From Microcella sp. (GTDB lineage: Bacteria; Actinomycetota; Actinomycetes; Actinomycetales; Microbacteriaceae), in NCBI RefSeq assembly GCF_025808395.1, contig NZ_CP075524.1:2480001-2544000 (forward strand): a DNA stretch of 64,000 nt, read 5' to 3'. The translations under genes and the position numbers were made by a program. Within the stretch, counting starts at the first letter, position 1; each line of letters starts with the position of its first letter. Below, in pieces: positions 1 to 8,401 of the stretch. Below the pieces are notes generated by a model. That model made no database searches and had not been told where the DNA came from. It saw only the letters and a list, made by a program, of their open reading frames with translations.

Positions 1-2033
1 TGGCGCTCGACGAAGCAGTCACGACGACGCTCGCTGACGCTCTGCGCGACCCGGCGCTCGCCGTCACGGTGACGGGCGTCGAGTCGAAGCCGTACACGCG
101 TCGACCCGCCGCGCCCTTCACGACCTCGACACTGCAGCAAGAGGCCGGGCGCAAGTTGCGGTTCACTGCCCGTCAGACGATGTCGGTCGCCCAGTCGCTC
201 TACGAGAACGGCTACATCACCTACATGCGCACCGACTCGACGACGCTCTCGAAGCAAGCCGTCGACGCCGCGCGCGCGCAGGCGGCGCAGTTGTACGGTG
301 CCGACACCGTGCCCGACCAGCCGCGGGTCTACGCCAGCAAGTCGAAGAACGCGCAAGAGGCGCACGAAGCCGTGCGCCCCGCGGGCGACGTCTTCCGCAC
401 CCCGAGCGAGCTCGAAGGCACCCTTCGGGGCAACGACTGGAAGCTCTACGACCTCATCTGGAAGCGCACGGTCGCGAGCCAGATGGCCGACGCGCGCGGC
501 CAGACCGCGAGCGTCACCATCGAAGCGGGCCCGACGCCGGCGAGTGCACAGCCCTCGGGCGTGATCGCTGAGTTCGCCGCGAGCGGCACCGTCATCACCT
601 TCCGCGGCTTCCTCGCCGCCTACGAAGAGAGCCGCGACGACGAGCGAGAGCTCGCAGACAAGAGCGAACCGGCCGAGGCCAAGCTGCCGCCGCTCACCGT
701 GGGCCAGGCGCTCAGCGTCGTCGACGTCGAGGCGAAAGGTCACGAGACGAGCCCGCCGGCGCGCTACACCGAAGCCAGCCTGGTGAAGGCGCTCGAAGAG
801 CGAGGTATCGGTCGGCCCTCGACCTATGCGGCGATCATCTCGACCATCATCGACCGCGGCTATGTCACGCCACGGGGCACCGCGCTCGTTCCGAACTGGG
901 TCGCCTTCTCGGTGGTGCGCCTGCTCGAAGAGAACTTCTCCGACCTCGTCGAATATGACTTCACCGCTGAGATGGAGGCCGACCTCGACCGCATCGCCAA
1001 CGGCGAAGCCGACCGCACCGAGTGGCTGAAGGGCTTCTACTTCGGCGACGACCGCCAACCCGGCCTTCGGCCCGTGGTCGACAATCTGGGTGAGATCGAC
1101 GCCCGAGCGCTCAACTCGATGCCCATCAGCGACACGATCACCCTCCGCGTCGGCAAGTACGGCCCCTACCTCGAGGTGGCAGAAGAGGGCTCCGAGACGC
1201 CGCGACGGGTGAGCATTCCGTCAGAGCTCGCGCCCGACGAGCTGACGCCCGCTCGAGCCCAAGAGCTCATCGATGCGCCGATCGCCGGTGACCGCGTGCT
1301 CGGCCTCAACCCGGAGACGGGCAAGCAGGTGGTCGCCAAAGACGGTCGCTTCGGGCCGTACGTGACCGAACTCGACCCTGAACCCGTTGCTGACGCAGAG
1401 CCCGCGTCGGCTGCACCGATGGTCGACACCACGACCGGAGAGGTTCTCGACGAGGGCGCGGTCACGAAGAAGCCAGCCGCCAAGAAGAAGGCTCCGGTCG
1501 AGAAGCCCCGCACAGCCTCGCTGTTCAAGAGCATGGATCCGGCCACCGTCGATCTCGAGACGGCACTCAAGCTGCTCAGCCTTCCCCGAGTGGTAGGCGA
1601 CGACCCAGAGTCGGGTGAGCCGATCACGGCGCAGAACGGCCGCTACGGGCCCTACCTGAAGAAGGGCACAGACACGCGATCGCTCGACGCAGAAGATCAG
1701 ATCTTCGAGATCGACCTCGCGGGTGCCGTCGCGAAGTTCGCCGAGCCCAAGTACGGAGCCCGCAAAGCTTCGAGCGCGCTGAAAGAGTTCGACGCTGATC
1801 CGGTCAGCGGCAAGCCGATCAAGCTCAAAGACGGCCGCTTCGGCCCCTACGTGACCGACGGCGAGACCAACGCGACGGTGCCCCGCGGAGAAGATCCGAT
1901 GGAGGTCGATTTCGAGCGAGCGGTGCAGCTCATCGCTGACCGACGAGCGAAGGGGCCAGCCAAGAAGCCGGTCAAGCGTGCGGCGAGCGCCGGAGCCAAG
2001 AAGACGCCGGCGAAGCGCGCCGCCAAGAAGTGA
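1..2033 (+). CDS. topA: DNA topoisomerase I, C-terminal part (5' end outside window)
   Basis: Type IA topoisomerase, relaxing negative supercoils by single-strand passage in the cytoplasm. The frame is open from base 3 with no upstream stop, so the gene begins before the window; an internal ATG at 69 is not the start. Visible motifs are FTTSTLQQEA, the active-site region NGYITYMRTDST with the catalytic tyrosine, EAHEAVRP, and RPSTYA. The C-terminal third carries three or more repeats of the type GRFGPYVT/GRYGPYLK separated by charged spacers, then an Ala/Lys-rich tail ending KTPAKRAAKK. Lys-rich tails and this repeat type replace zinc fingers in actinobacterial TopA. It is followed after 7 bases by tmk, as is common in this phylum. 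Confidence 0.97.
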   Translation, partial: ALDEAVTTTLADALRDPALAVTVTGVESKPYTRRPAAPFTTSTLQQEAGRKLRFTARQTMSVAQSLYENGYITYMRTDSTTLSKQAVDAARAQAAQLYGADTVPDQPRVYASKSKNAQEAHEAVRPAGDVFRTPSELEGTLRGNDWKLYDLIWKRTVASQMADARGQTASVTIEAGPTPASAQPSGVIAEFAASGTVITFRGFLAAYEESRDDERELADKSEPAEAKLPPLTVGQALSVVDVEAKGHETSPPARYTEASLVKALEERGIGRPSTYAAIISTIIDRGYVTPRGTALVPNWVAFSVVRLLEENFSDLVEYDFTAEMEADLDRIANGEADRTEWLKGFYFGDDRQPGLRPVVDNLGEIDARALNSMPISDTITLRVGKYGPYLEVAEEGSETPRRVSIPSELAPDELTPARAQELIDAPIAGDRVLGLNPETGKQVVAKDGRFGPYVTELDPEPVADAEPASAAPMVDTTTGEVLDEGAVTKKPAAKKKAPVEKPRTASLFKSMDPATVDLETALKLLSLPRVVGDDPESGEPITAQNGRYGPYLKKGTDTRSLDAEDQIFEIDLAGAVAKFAEPKYGARKASSALKEFDADPVSGKPIKLKDGRFGPYVTDGETNATVPRGEDPMEVDFERAVQLIADRRAKGPAKKPVKRAASAGAKKTPAKRAAKK

Positions 2034-2040
2034 GCCCCAC

Positions 2041-2667
2041 ATGACCGAGTCGGGCCTCTTCATCACCCTCGAAGGCGGAGACGGCTCGGGCAAGAGCACC
2101 CAAATGGGTGCCCTCACCGAGTGGCTGCAGCAGAAAGGCCGCACCGTCGTGCAGTCGCGCGAACCGGGGGGCACTGACCTCGGGCTCGAGCTGCGCGAGA
2201 TCGTGCTGCACCGTCGCGGTGATATCGCTCCGCGATCCGAAGCGCTGCTCTATGCGGCCGACCGTGCCCACCACGTCGCCACGGTGGTGCGCCCAGCCCT
2301 CGACCGCGGCGAGGTCGTGATTCAAGACCGCTACCTCGACTCGTCGGTCGCCTACCAGGGCGCCGGGCGAGTTCTCGACCCCGACGAAGTGCGCGACCTC
2401 TCGCTCTGGGCCACCGAGGGTCTGCTGCCGCACCTCACCGTGCTGCTCGATCTCGACCCCGCTGTCGGCCGCGAACGGCTCGAAGCCAGCCGCACGCGCT
2501 ACGACCGGCTCGAGTCGGCCCCAGACGACTTCCACGAGCGCGTGCGCCGGGCATACCTCGCACTTGCCGCAGCCGAGCCGACGCGGTTTCTCGTGCTCGA
2601 CGCAACTCGCCCGGTCGACGAGCTGCAGGCGAGCATCCGCGACCGAGTGTCGCACCTGCTCGGCTAA
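2041..2667 (+). CDS. tmk: Thymidylate kinase
   Basis: Phosphorylates dTMP to dTDP with ATP in the cytosol. The ATG at 2041 gives 208 residues, the normal family length; a longer in-frame opening at 1978 would overlap topA and is rejected. The P-loop EGGDGSGKST lies at about residues 9-18, the DRY motif (QDRYLDSSVAYQGAGR) near residue 97, and the LID-type segment SRTRYDRLE near 153. It sits between topA and holB with gaps under 10 bases, so all three are probably co-transcribed as a replication-related group. Confidence 0.97.
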   Translation: MTESGLFITLEGGDGSGKSTQMGALTEWLQQKGRTVVQSREPGGTDLGLELREIVLHRRGDIAPRSEALLYAADRAHHVATVVRPALDRGEVVIQDRYLDSSVAYQGAGRVLDPDEVRDLSLWATEGLLPHLTVLLDLDPAVGRERLEASRTRYDRLESAPDDFHERVRRAYLALAAAEPTRFLVLDATRPVDELQASIRDRVSHLLG

Positions 2668-2676
2668 GGTGACCGC

Positions 2677-3837
2677 ATGACCGCGTGGGACGAGCTGACC
2701 GGTCAGCAGTCGGCGATCGACGCCTTGCGCGAGGCCGCGGCCGACCCCGAGGCGATGACGCACTCGTGGCTCATCACAGGGCCGCCGGGGTCGGGGCGCT
2801 CGAATCTCGCCTTCGCATTCGCGACGACCCTGCTGCAGGGCGACAGCACCGGCGCTGATGCCGAGCACACGGCCGCCCTCGTCGCGGCGCGAACGCACCC
2901 CGACCTCGCGGTGCTCGCCACCGACCGGGTGATCATCTCGATCGACGAAGTGCGCCAGCTGGTCTCGCACAGCCAATACTCACCGAGCATCGCGCCCTAC
3001 CGCGTGATCGTCATCGAAGACGCCGACCGCATGACAGAGCGCACCTCGAATGTGCTGCTAAAGGCGCTCGAAGAGCCGCCGCCGCGCACCGTCTGGGTGC
3101 TGTGCGCGCCGAGCGCCGCCGACCTCATTCCCACCATCCGCTCGCGCGTGCGCACCGTGCGGCTGCGGGTGCCAAGCGTCACCGAGGTCGCCGAACTGCT
3201 CGAGCGCCGAGACGGTATCGAGCCGGCGCTCGCCGAGCGGGCCGCTCGTGAAGCGCAGACTCACATCGGCATGGCCTTACGGTTGGCGACCGATGCCGAT
3301 GCCCGCGAGCGACGAGCGCGAACCCTCGCCCTGGCGCTGGGGGTGAACAGTGTGAGCGGCGCGGTGCTGGCGGCTGAGCAACTGGTGGCGATCGCCACTG
3401 ACGATGCCAAGGCCCTCACGGCTGATCGCGAAGAAGAAGAGCGCGCGGCCGCACTGCGCTCACTCGGCGTCGAGCCCGGTGGGGCAGTGCCCGCGGCGTT
3501 GCGCGCCAGCCTCAAAGCTCTCGAAGAAGACCAGAAGCGAAGGGCGACGCGCTCGGTGCGCGATGGCATTGATCGCGTGCTCGTCGACCTCATGTCGCTC
3601 TACCGCGACCTCGCACTGCTGCAGCTCGGTGCCGGCCTCGACCTGGTCAACGAGTCGATCCGCGGCGACCTCGAGGTGGCGTCGCGCGAGAGCAGCGCGC
3701 AGCAGTCGCTCGCCGCCCTCGATGCGATCGCGCTCGCCCGCCGACGCATCGAAGGCAACGTGCCGCCGACGCTCGCACTCGAAGCCATGCTCATCTCGGC
3801 GAGCGGCCGCGCACCGACGCTAGGCTCCATGTCGTGA
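2677..3837 (+). CDS. holB: DNA polymerase III delta' subunit (clamp loader)
   Basis: Clamp-loader subunit that helps load the sliding clamp at primed DNA. The 386-residue protein has a RecA-like domain with the Walker A-like loop GPPGSGRSN near residue 36, where Arg replaces the usual Lys, and a partner segment VIEDADRMTERTSNVLLKALEEPP. The sensor-type TIRSRVRTVRL follows near residue 150. The altered Walker A fits a delta' subunit that does not itself hydrolyse ATP. ATG at 2677 lies 9 bases after tmk. The stop overlaps the GTG start of the next gene by four bases (GTGA), indicating translational coupling. Confidence 0.93.
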   Translation: MTAWDELTGQQSAIDALREAAADPEAMTHSWLITGPPGSGRSNLAFAFATTLLQGDSTGADAEHTAALVAARTHPDLAVLATDRVIISIDEVRQLVSHSQYSPSIAPYRVIVIEDADRMTERTSNVLLKALEEPPPRTVWVLCAPSAADLIPTIRSRVRTVRLRVPSVTEVAELLERRDGIEPALAERAAREAQTHIGMALRLATDADARERRARTLALALGVNSVSGAVLAAEQLVAIATDDAKALTADREEEERAAALRSLGVEPGGAVPAALRASLKALEEDQKRRATRSVRDGIDRVLVDLMSLYRDLALLQLGAGLDLVNESIRGDLEVASRESSAQQSLAALDAIALARRRIEGNVPPTLALEAMLISASGRAPTLGSMS

Positions 3838-5405
3838 ATCGACGAACCAGGGGCAGCGGTCGCGCCGTCCTCGCCTCTCTCGTGCTCGTGCCCGCGCTGC
3901 TGCTGAGCGGCTGCGTGCCCTCGTGGCTGCAAGAACTCGTCTCGGGCGGCACCGTCTCGACTCCCACGGGCGAAGAGGTCGCCGAAGAGCTTCGCCCGTA
4001 CTACCACCAGGTGCTCACCTGGTCGGGGTGCGGCGGAGGGGCCCAGTGCGCCACGGCCATCGCCCCGCTCGACTGGAACAACCCCGGCGAGGGCGACGAC
4101 ATCGAACTCGCCATGGTGCGACACCCTGCGAGCGGCGGTCAGGCTCAGGGCTCTCTGTTCATCAACCCGGGCGGGCCGGGGGCCTCGGGCTTCGACTTCG
4201 TTCGCGAGAGCGTCGACTTCGCCGTGAGCACCGACCTGCAGCGCGCCTTCGGCATCGTGGGCTGGGACCCACGCGGCGTCGGCCGGTCGAGCGCCGTCAC
4301 GTGCTACACCGACGCGGCCGACATGGACGACTTCATCTACGGCATTCCCGAGGCGGAGTTCGGCACCCCCGAGTGGGAGGCCGAGGTGACCGAGAGCTCG
4401 ATCGCCTTCGCCGAGGCCTGCGCTGAGAACACCGGCCCGCTGCTCGGTTTCGTCGACACCAACAGCACGGTGCGCGATCTCGACATGATGAGGGCGATTG
4501 TGGGGGATGCCCAGCTCAACTACTTCGGATACTCCTACGGCACCGACATCGGTGCCCGCTACGCCGACCGTTTTCCCGACAAGGTCGGGCGCCTGGTGCT
4601 CGATGGTGCCACCGACCCGACGGCCAGCACCTTCGACGTGGTGCTCGCCCAGTCAGAAGGCTTCGAGAATGCGTTGATCGCATACCTGGTGGCGTGCCCC
4701 GAGCTCGGCAGTTGCCCGTTCCCCGGCACCGTCGATGAGAGTCTCGCGCTCATCAGCGAGCTCTATGAGCGTCTGGGCACCGACCCCATCAGGGCGACTG
4801 ATGGCCGCTACTTCGACGGCGCGGTGCTCGATATCGCGATCGCGACCGCGCTCTACGACCGCGGCTCGTGGTCGTTCTTGAGCGAGATGTTCACCGAACT
4901 GCGCACGGGCGTGGTCGAGACCGGCTTCTTCTTGGCCGACTTCTACTACGGGCGCGAGAACGGCGAGTACATCGACAACTCGCTCGAAGCCTTCATCGCG
5001 ATCAACTGCCTCGACTATCCGGCAGAGACCGACCGCGAGGTCATCGCTGCGCAGAACGAGCAGATCAGGGCCGTGGCGCCGACGACGACGGGCGAGGCGT
5101 CACCGCTCGGCGACGTGCTGTGCGCCAACTGGCCGCACCAGTTCGACGGCGAGCTCGGGCCGGTCAGCGGCACGGGGGCCGCCCCGATTCTCGTGATCGG
5201 CACAACGGGCGACCCGGCCACGCCGTACCAGTGGGCCGTGGCGCTCGCGGGCCAGCTCGAGAGCGGCGTGCTCTTGACCTGGGTGGGAGAGGGGCACATC
5301 GCCTACGACGAGGGCGACCCGTGCATCAACGATGTCGTCGACGCCTACTTCATCACTGGTGCGGTGCCGCACGACGGTCTCGTCTGCGACCCCGACGGTC
5401 CGTAA
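3834..5405 (+). CDS. Secreted lipoprotein alpha/beta hydrolase, tripeptidyl-aminopeptidase (TAP) family
   Basis: Probable extracytoplasmic serine peptidase or esterase anchored by lipid. The GTG start overlaps the holB stop. The N-terminus has a short Arg-rich n-region, a hydrophobic core and the lipobox LLLSGC at about residues 22-27. The body is an alpha/beta hydrolase: oxyanion segment FINPGGPGASG, WDPRGVGRS, nucleophile elbow GYSYG within NYFGYSYGTDIGARYADRFP, and a C-terminal TAP-like domain with the acid Asp in IGTTGDPATPY and the His in GEGHIAY. At 523 residues it matches SlpD/E and TAP-type proteins of actinomycetes. The substrate cannot be told from sequence. Confidence 0.88.
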   Translation: MNRRTRGSGRAVLASLVLVPALLLSGCVPSWLQELVSGGTVSTPTGEEVAEELRPYYHQVLTWSGCGGGAQCATAIAPLDWNNPGEGDDIELAMVRHPASGGQAQGSLFINPGGPGASGFDFVRESVDFAVSTDLQRAFGIVGWDPRGVGRSSAVTCYTDAADMDDFIYGIPEAEFGTPEWEAEVTESSIAFAEACAENTGPLLGFVDTNSTVRDLDMMRAIVGDAQLNYFGYSYGTDIGARYADRFPDKVGRLVLDGATDPTASTFDVVLAQSEGFENALIAYLVACPELGSCPFPGTVDESLALISELYERLGTDPIRATDGRYFDGAVLDIAIATALYDRGSWSFLSEMFTELRTGVVETGFFLADFYYGRENGEYIDNSLEAFIAINCLDYPAETDREVIAAQNEQIRAVAPTTTGEASPLGDVLCANWPHQFDGELGPVSGTGAAPILVIGTTGDPATPYQWAVALAGQLESGVLLTWVGEGHIAYDEGDPCINDVVDAYFITGAVPHDGLVCDPDGP

Positions 5406-5444
5406 TCGCGCACGAGGCAGCCTGCAGAGAACGAAGGGGGCACC

Positions 5445-6530
5445 ATGTCGACGAATGACGCGCCTGCTGACTCGGCCGCGCCACCAGCGCCGTCAGCGCC
5501 CTTCGCGGTCGTCGCGCTCGCGCTCGCGGTGGCGCCGCTCGCTCTGCTGCTGATTCCGTTGCCCGGCATGGGCCTGCCGGCGGCGATCGTCATCGGCGCA
5601 GCGATGGTGCTCGCGATCATCGCTCTCGACCGGGCGACGCACGCCGGCACAGGGCGAGCACTCGCAGTTGTCGCGCTCACGCTGTCGGTCGTCACCGGCG
5701 TGGCGTCGACGGCAGCAGGTCTCGCCTCGACACTGCCGACGGCGTTCGAGGCAGTCAGCGAGCGCTTCGACAGGCAGGGCATCGACATCGTGGGTGCGGG
5801 CGCCGAGCCCGCCACGCAGTCGCCCGCAGCTCAGATCTCGGCCATCTGGGTGGTCGACGAGTTCTTGCACCACTGCGGGGTGGGCCACTTGCACGCTGCC
5901 CCCTCGGGCGACGATGAGCGTGTCTTCGTCGTCGGTCAACGACCGGTGTCGACCGATCGCTTCGACTTCACGGTGACCGTGATCGCCGCGACCTGGAGTT
6001 GGACGGGGTCTGCCCGCGGCGACGCTCCGGCAGGCGGGCAGGCCATGTCTGGTCGCGAGAGCAATCCGCACGGTTGCGCCGACATCGTCATCGATGCCGA
6101 GACCGGCGATCGCATCGTCGACGGCGTCGGTGCCGCGGGAGGTCCCGGTGACGCTGCTGCACCGGAGGGCGAGGTCGCGTTCTGGGATCTCGAGGTGGGA
6201 ATGTGCCTCAACGACGAGAACCTCGACGAGACCGTGTCGACCATCCCCCTCGTCGACTGCGATCAGCCGCACGACAGCGAGGTGTACGCGATCGTCACAC
6301 TGCCCTCGGGCCCGTACCCGGGCGACGACGAGGTCAACGTGCTCGCCGATGAGGCGTGCCTCGACGCCTTCGAGCCCTACGTCGGCACGTCGTACCAGCG
6401 CTCGCTGTACTACTACGCCTACTACTGGCCAGACAAGCGCAACTACGCCTACGGCAATCGCGACGTCATCTGCGTCTTGTTCGACCCCGAGGGGCCGATC
6501 GTCGGCACTCTGCGCGGCTCGGGCTTGTGA
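5445..6530 (+). CDS. Membrane protein with DUF4190-like N-terminus and septum-formation domain
   Basis: A 361-residue protein. After an Ala/Pro-rich start it has two or three hydrophobic segments (about residues 19-45, 48-65 and 71-95) of the DUF4190 style. An extracytoplasmic region follows, ending in a septum-formation-type domain from about residue 245: VGMCLNDENLD, a VDCDQPHDSEVY segment, EACLDAFEPYVG and a Tyr-rich stretch. Four Cys in the last 120 residues could form disulfides outside the membrane. RBS GAAGGGGG precedes the ATG. Function is unproven; such domains occur in actinobacterial envelope proteins. Confidence 0.72.
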   Translation: MSTNDAPADSAAPPAPSAPFAVVALALAVAPLALLLIPLPGMGLPAAIVIGAAMVLAIIALDRATHAGTGRALAVVALTLSVVTGVASTAAGLASTLPTAFEAVSERFDRQGIDIVGAGAEPATQSPAAQISAIWVVDEFLHHCGVGHLHAAPSGDDERVFVVGQRPVSTDRFDFTVTVIAATWSWTGSARGDAPAGGQAMSGRESNPHGCADIVIDAETGDRIVDGVGAAGGPGDAAAPEGEVAFWDLEVGMCLNDENLDETVSTIPLVDCDQPHDSEVYAIVTLPSGPYPGDDEVNVLADEACLDAFEPYVGTSYQRSLYYYAYYWPDKRNYAYGNRDVICVLFDPEGPIVGTLRGSGL

Positions 6531-6615
6531 GCCTCGGGGCTGTGAGCTGTGACGCGCGCGCAGGTGCGGCTGTGATCGGCTAAGCTTTCTCACCGTGCCG
6601 CGGCTCGCCGCGTGC

Positions 6616-6688
6616 GCCGCCTTAGCTCAGTCGGCAGAGCGTCTCACTCGTAATGAGAAGGTCGTGGGTTCGATTCCCACAGGCGGCT
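6616..6688 (+). tRNA. tRNA-Thr (anticodon CGT)
   Basis: Cloverleaf read by eye. The acceptor stem GCCGCCT (6616-6622) pairs perfectly with AGGCGGC (6681-6687), with discriminator T at 6688. The D-arm is in TTAGCTCAGTCGGCAGAGC. The anticodon stem TCTCA/TGAGA (6642-6646 and 6654-6658) encloses loop CTCGTAA with anticodon CGT at 6649-6651. The T-arm is GTGGG-TTCGATT-CCCAC. CCA is not encoded. Confidence 0.97.
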
Positions 6689-6732
6689 CTGATCCTCTCC
6701 CCCTCACTTGCGCTGTGTGCGAGCCGCGCCCA

Positions 6733-6767
6733 GCGTGACGCGATGCGTCACGCCCACAGGCGGCTCT
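6733..6767. repeat. 9-bp hairpin followed by a second copy of the tRNA-Thr 3' end
   Basis: GCGTGACGC (6733-6741) and GCGTCACGC (6745-6753) form a perfect inverted repeat around a 3-base loop. The bases CCCACAGGCGGCTCT at 6753-6767 repeat exactly the last part of the tRNA-Thr gene and its first flanking bases (6676-6690), 77 bases downstream. This looks like a tRNA-gene remnant or an attachment-site footprint; no integrase gene is present. Confidence 0.75.
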
Positions 6768-6787
6768 CTGACCCCGTCTTCGGCGAC

Positions 6788-6853
6788 GACAGTGGCCGAA
6801 AGTGGCAAGAGGCGTGAAACTTTCCGGCACTGATGCCACGTTCCGCGACTGTC
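6788..6853. repeat. Dispersed palindromic repeat, copy C (divergent)
   Basis: Contains GTGGCAAGAGGCGTGAAACT then a spacer and TGATGCCACG, matching the order of two other copies at 54454-54534 and 55964-56034. Inner arms TGGCA (6803-6807) and TGCCA (6834-6838) and outer arms GACAGT (6788-6793) and ACTGTC (6848-6853) are inverted. It lies just beyond the 3' end of the P450 gene, so it may also act as a transcript-end hairpin. Confidence 0.6.
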
Positions 6854-6863
6854 ACGCGCGGCG

Positions 6864-8096
6864 TCAGCCGCCCGCCGCGGCCACGCGCATGACCGCCGGC
6901 TTGCGGAACGCGAAACCCTCGGGCTCGGTCGCATCGACCACCCTCAAGCGCCCGAGTCGATCCCAGAGCGCGGTGATGGCGCCGGTCGTCTGAGCTCGTG
7001 CGAGGTGCAATCCCAAGCACGCGTGCACGCCGAACGAGAACGACAGCGAGCGCGAAGCGTTAGGCCGCGTGATGTCGAAGCGCAGCGGGTCGTCGAAGTG
7101 GGCAGGGTCGCGGTTGGCGGCGAGCACGCTTACCCCGACGAACTCGTGCTCGGGCAACTCGACACCTCCGATGGTGACAGGCTCGGCCGTCCATCGCTCG
7201 ATGAACGAGACGGGTGGAATGAGGCGCCGTGCTTCTTCTTGCGCTCCGCTGAGCAGGGTGCGATCATCCATCGCCGCCGCTTCCTGATCAGGATGCTCGG
7301 CCAGCAGATACAGCGTGTTCATCACCGACGCCTGAATGGTCTCGATAGCGCCGAACAGCACGACGCGCAGCTGGGCCGCGAGCTCGTCGTCGCTGAGCCC
7401 GTGCGAGTCGTCGCCCGCGACCTGCGAGGTGAGCGAGTGCGTGGGGGTGCGGCGAGCGGCGGCGAGCTCGTCGAGCAGCAGGGCGGTGAGCTCGCCGCGA
7501 GCGGCGTCGGCGCGGCGCATCGGCTCGGGGTCTCCGGTGTACTCCATGGCGCCGGCGAAGTCGCTGTAGAAGCCGTCGATGCGCTCGGTGTCGTCGAGCG
7601 AGAGCCCGAGCAGCTCGCCCGCCATGAGCACGGCGAAGGGGGAGGCGAAGCGAGTGCCGAGGTTCCACGGCTCGTGGGCGTCGCCCTCGATGGCGTCGAT
7701 CAGTCGGTGGGCGAGCGCGGTGATGCGCTCGCCGTAGCGTGCCTCGATGTCGCGGTTGCGAAAGGGGGCCTCGAATGGCCGACGCTGCGCGTCATGCGAC
7801 TCGCCGTCGCTCGTGAGCATCATCGGACCGAGCGAGTTGCGCACCATGTTCTGCTCGACTTCGACCGTCATGGGTGCCGTGGGGTTCAGCACCTCGCGCG
7901 CGGCGTCGCGACTGGTGACGAGCCAGCCGCCGAGCTCGGGCATCCAGGTGACCGGTTCTGCCTCGCGCAGTTCGTCGAGTCGGTGCTCGCGGCCGGCGAG
8001 CGAGAGGTCGTCGATCGTGAGTCGCGCCCCGAGCGGAAACCGTGCCTGCCGCTCGGCGTCGAGGTCGGTGCCGACATCGGCCTGAGTGATGACCAT
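6864..8096 (-). CDS. Cytochrome P450
   Basis: Heme-thiolate monooxygenase of 410 residues, soluble, needing ferredoxin-type partners not seen nearby. The heme-binding segment FSFGVHACLGLHLAR puts the axial Cys at residue 360. The K-helix ExxR is in EEARRLIPP. The I-helix has FGAIETIQASV in place of the usual AGxET, with Ile where small-Gly variants differ. The start MVITQADVG at 8096 faces the structured RNA at 8198. Substrate unknown; bacterial CYPs of this layout oxidise terpenes, fatty acids or secondary metabolites. Confidence 0.93.
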   Translation of the reverse strand: MVITQADVGTDLDAERQARFPLGARLTIDDLSLAGREHRLDELREAEPVTWMPELGGWLVTSRDAAREVLNPTAPMTVEVEQNMVRNSLGPMMLTSDGESHDAQRRPFEAPFRNRDIEARYGERITALAHRLIDAIEGDAHEPWNLGTRFASPFAVLMAGELLGLSLDDTERIDGFYSDFAGAMEYTGDPEPMRRADAARGELTALLLDELAAARRTPTHSLTSQVAGDDSHGLSDDELAAQLRVVLFGAIETIQASVMNTLYLLAEHPDQEAAAMDDRTLLSGAQEEARRLIPPVSFIERWTAEPVTIGGVELPEHEFVGVSVLAANRDPAHFDDPLRFDITRPNASRSLSFSFGVHACLGLHLARAQTTGAITALWDRLGRLRVVDATEPEGFAFRKPAVMRVAAAGG

Positions 8097-8197
8097 GCGA
8101 ACTCCTTCGTACGCGAACGATCTCAGACTATGGGTGCGGTGTGCCCGGCGCTAGACTGTGGCCGCTGTTCGAGCACAACTCGGCTGAGGGGCAGTTG

Positions 8198-8360
8198 CCT
8201 TGAGGTTCCGAGAGCAGCACGTGTCTGAAAAACACTCTGGTGAGGCGGTTCGATTCCGCACAACAGACGTGTCCGCGCCGGCTCTCTTCGGAGAAGATTT
8301 GGGGAGGCCTTGCGGTCGCGACGTCGGTTCGCCGACGAGGGCGACCCCGTCACCTCAAGG
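8198..8360 (+). ncRNA. Candidate Y RNA-like (YrlA-type) structured RNA with a tRNA-like module
   Basis: About 163 nt closed by a perfect 9-bp stem, CCTTGAGGT (8198-8206) with ACCTCAAGG (8352-8360). The 5' strand continues into TCCGAGAGC (8207-8215), which pairs with GCTCTC (8281-8286) and, after a TTC bulge, GGA (8290-8292). The next helix is ACGTGTCTG (8219-8227) with CAGACGTGT (8264-8272), 9 pairs including two G-U. It encloses a small D-arm, CTC-TGGT-GAG (8235-8244), and a T-arm, GCGG-TTCGATT-CCGC (8245-8259), but no anticodon arm. A separate long hairpin has GGTCGC/GCGACC (8314-8319, 8341-8346) and a UUCG-capped CGTCGG/CCGACG (8322-8337). Bacterial Y RNAs mimic tRNA in this way. No Ro60/Rsr gene is in the window, so the class assignment is inference. 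The fold itself is strong. Confidence 0.55.
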
Positions 8361-8401
8361 ACGCCGAGCGCGGGCACGTCGCCCCGAACGAAGAGGTCAG
8401 T

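Noticed and set aside
8198..8360. tRNA-Sec or another standard tRNA
   Set aside because: The D-arm and T-arm are tRNA-like, but there is no anticodon arm, no acceptor stem of 7-8 bp directly joined to the T-arm, and no CCA end.
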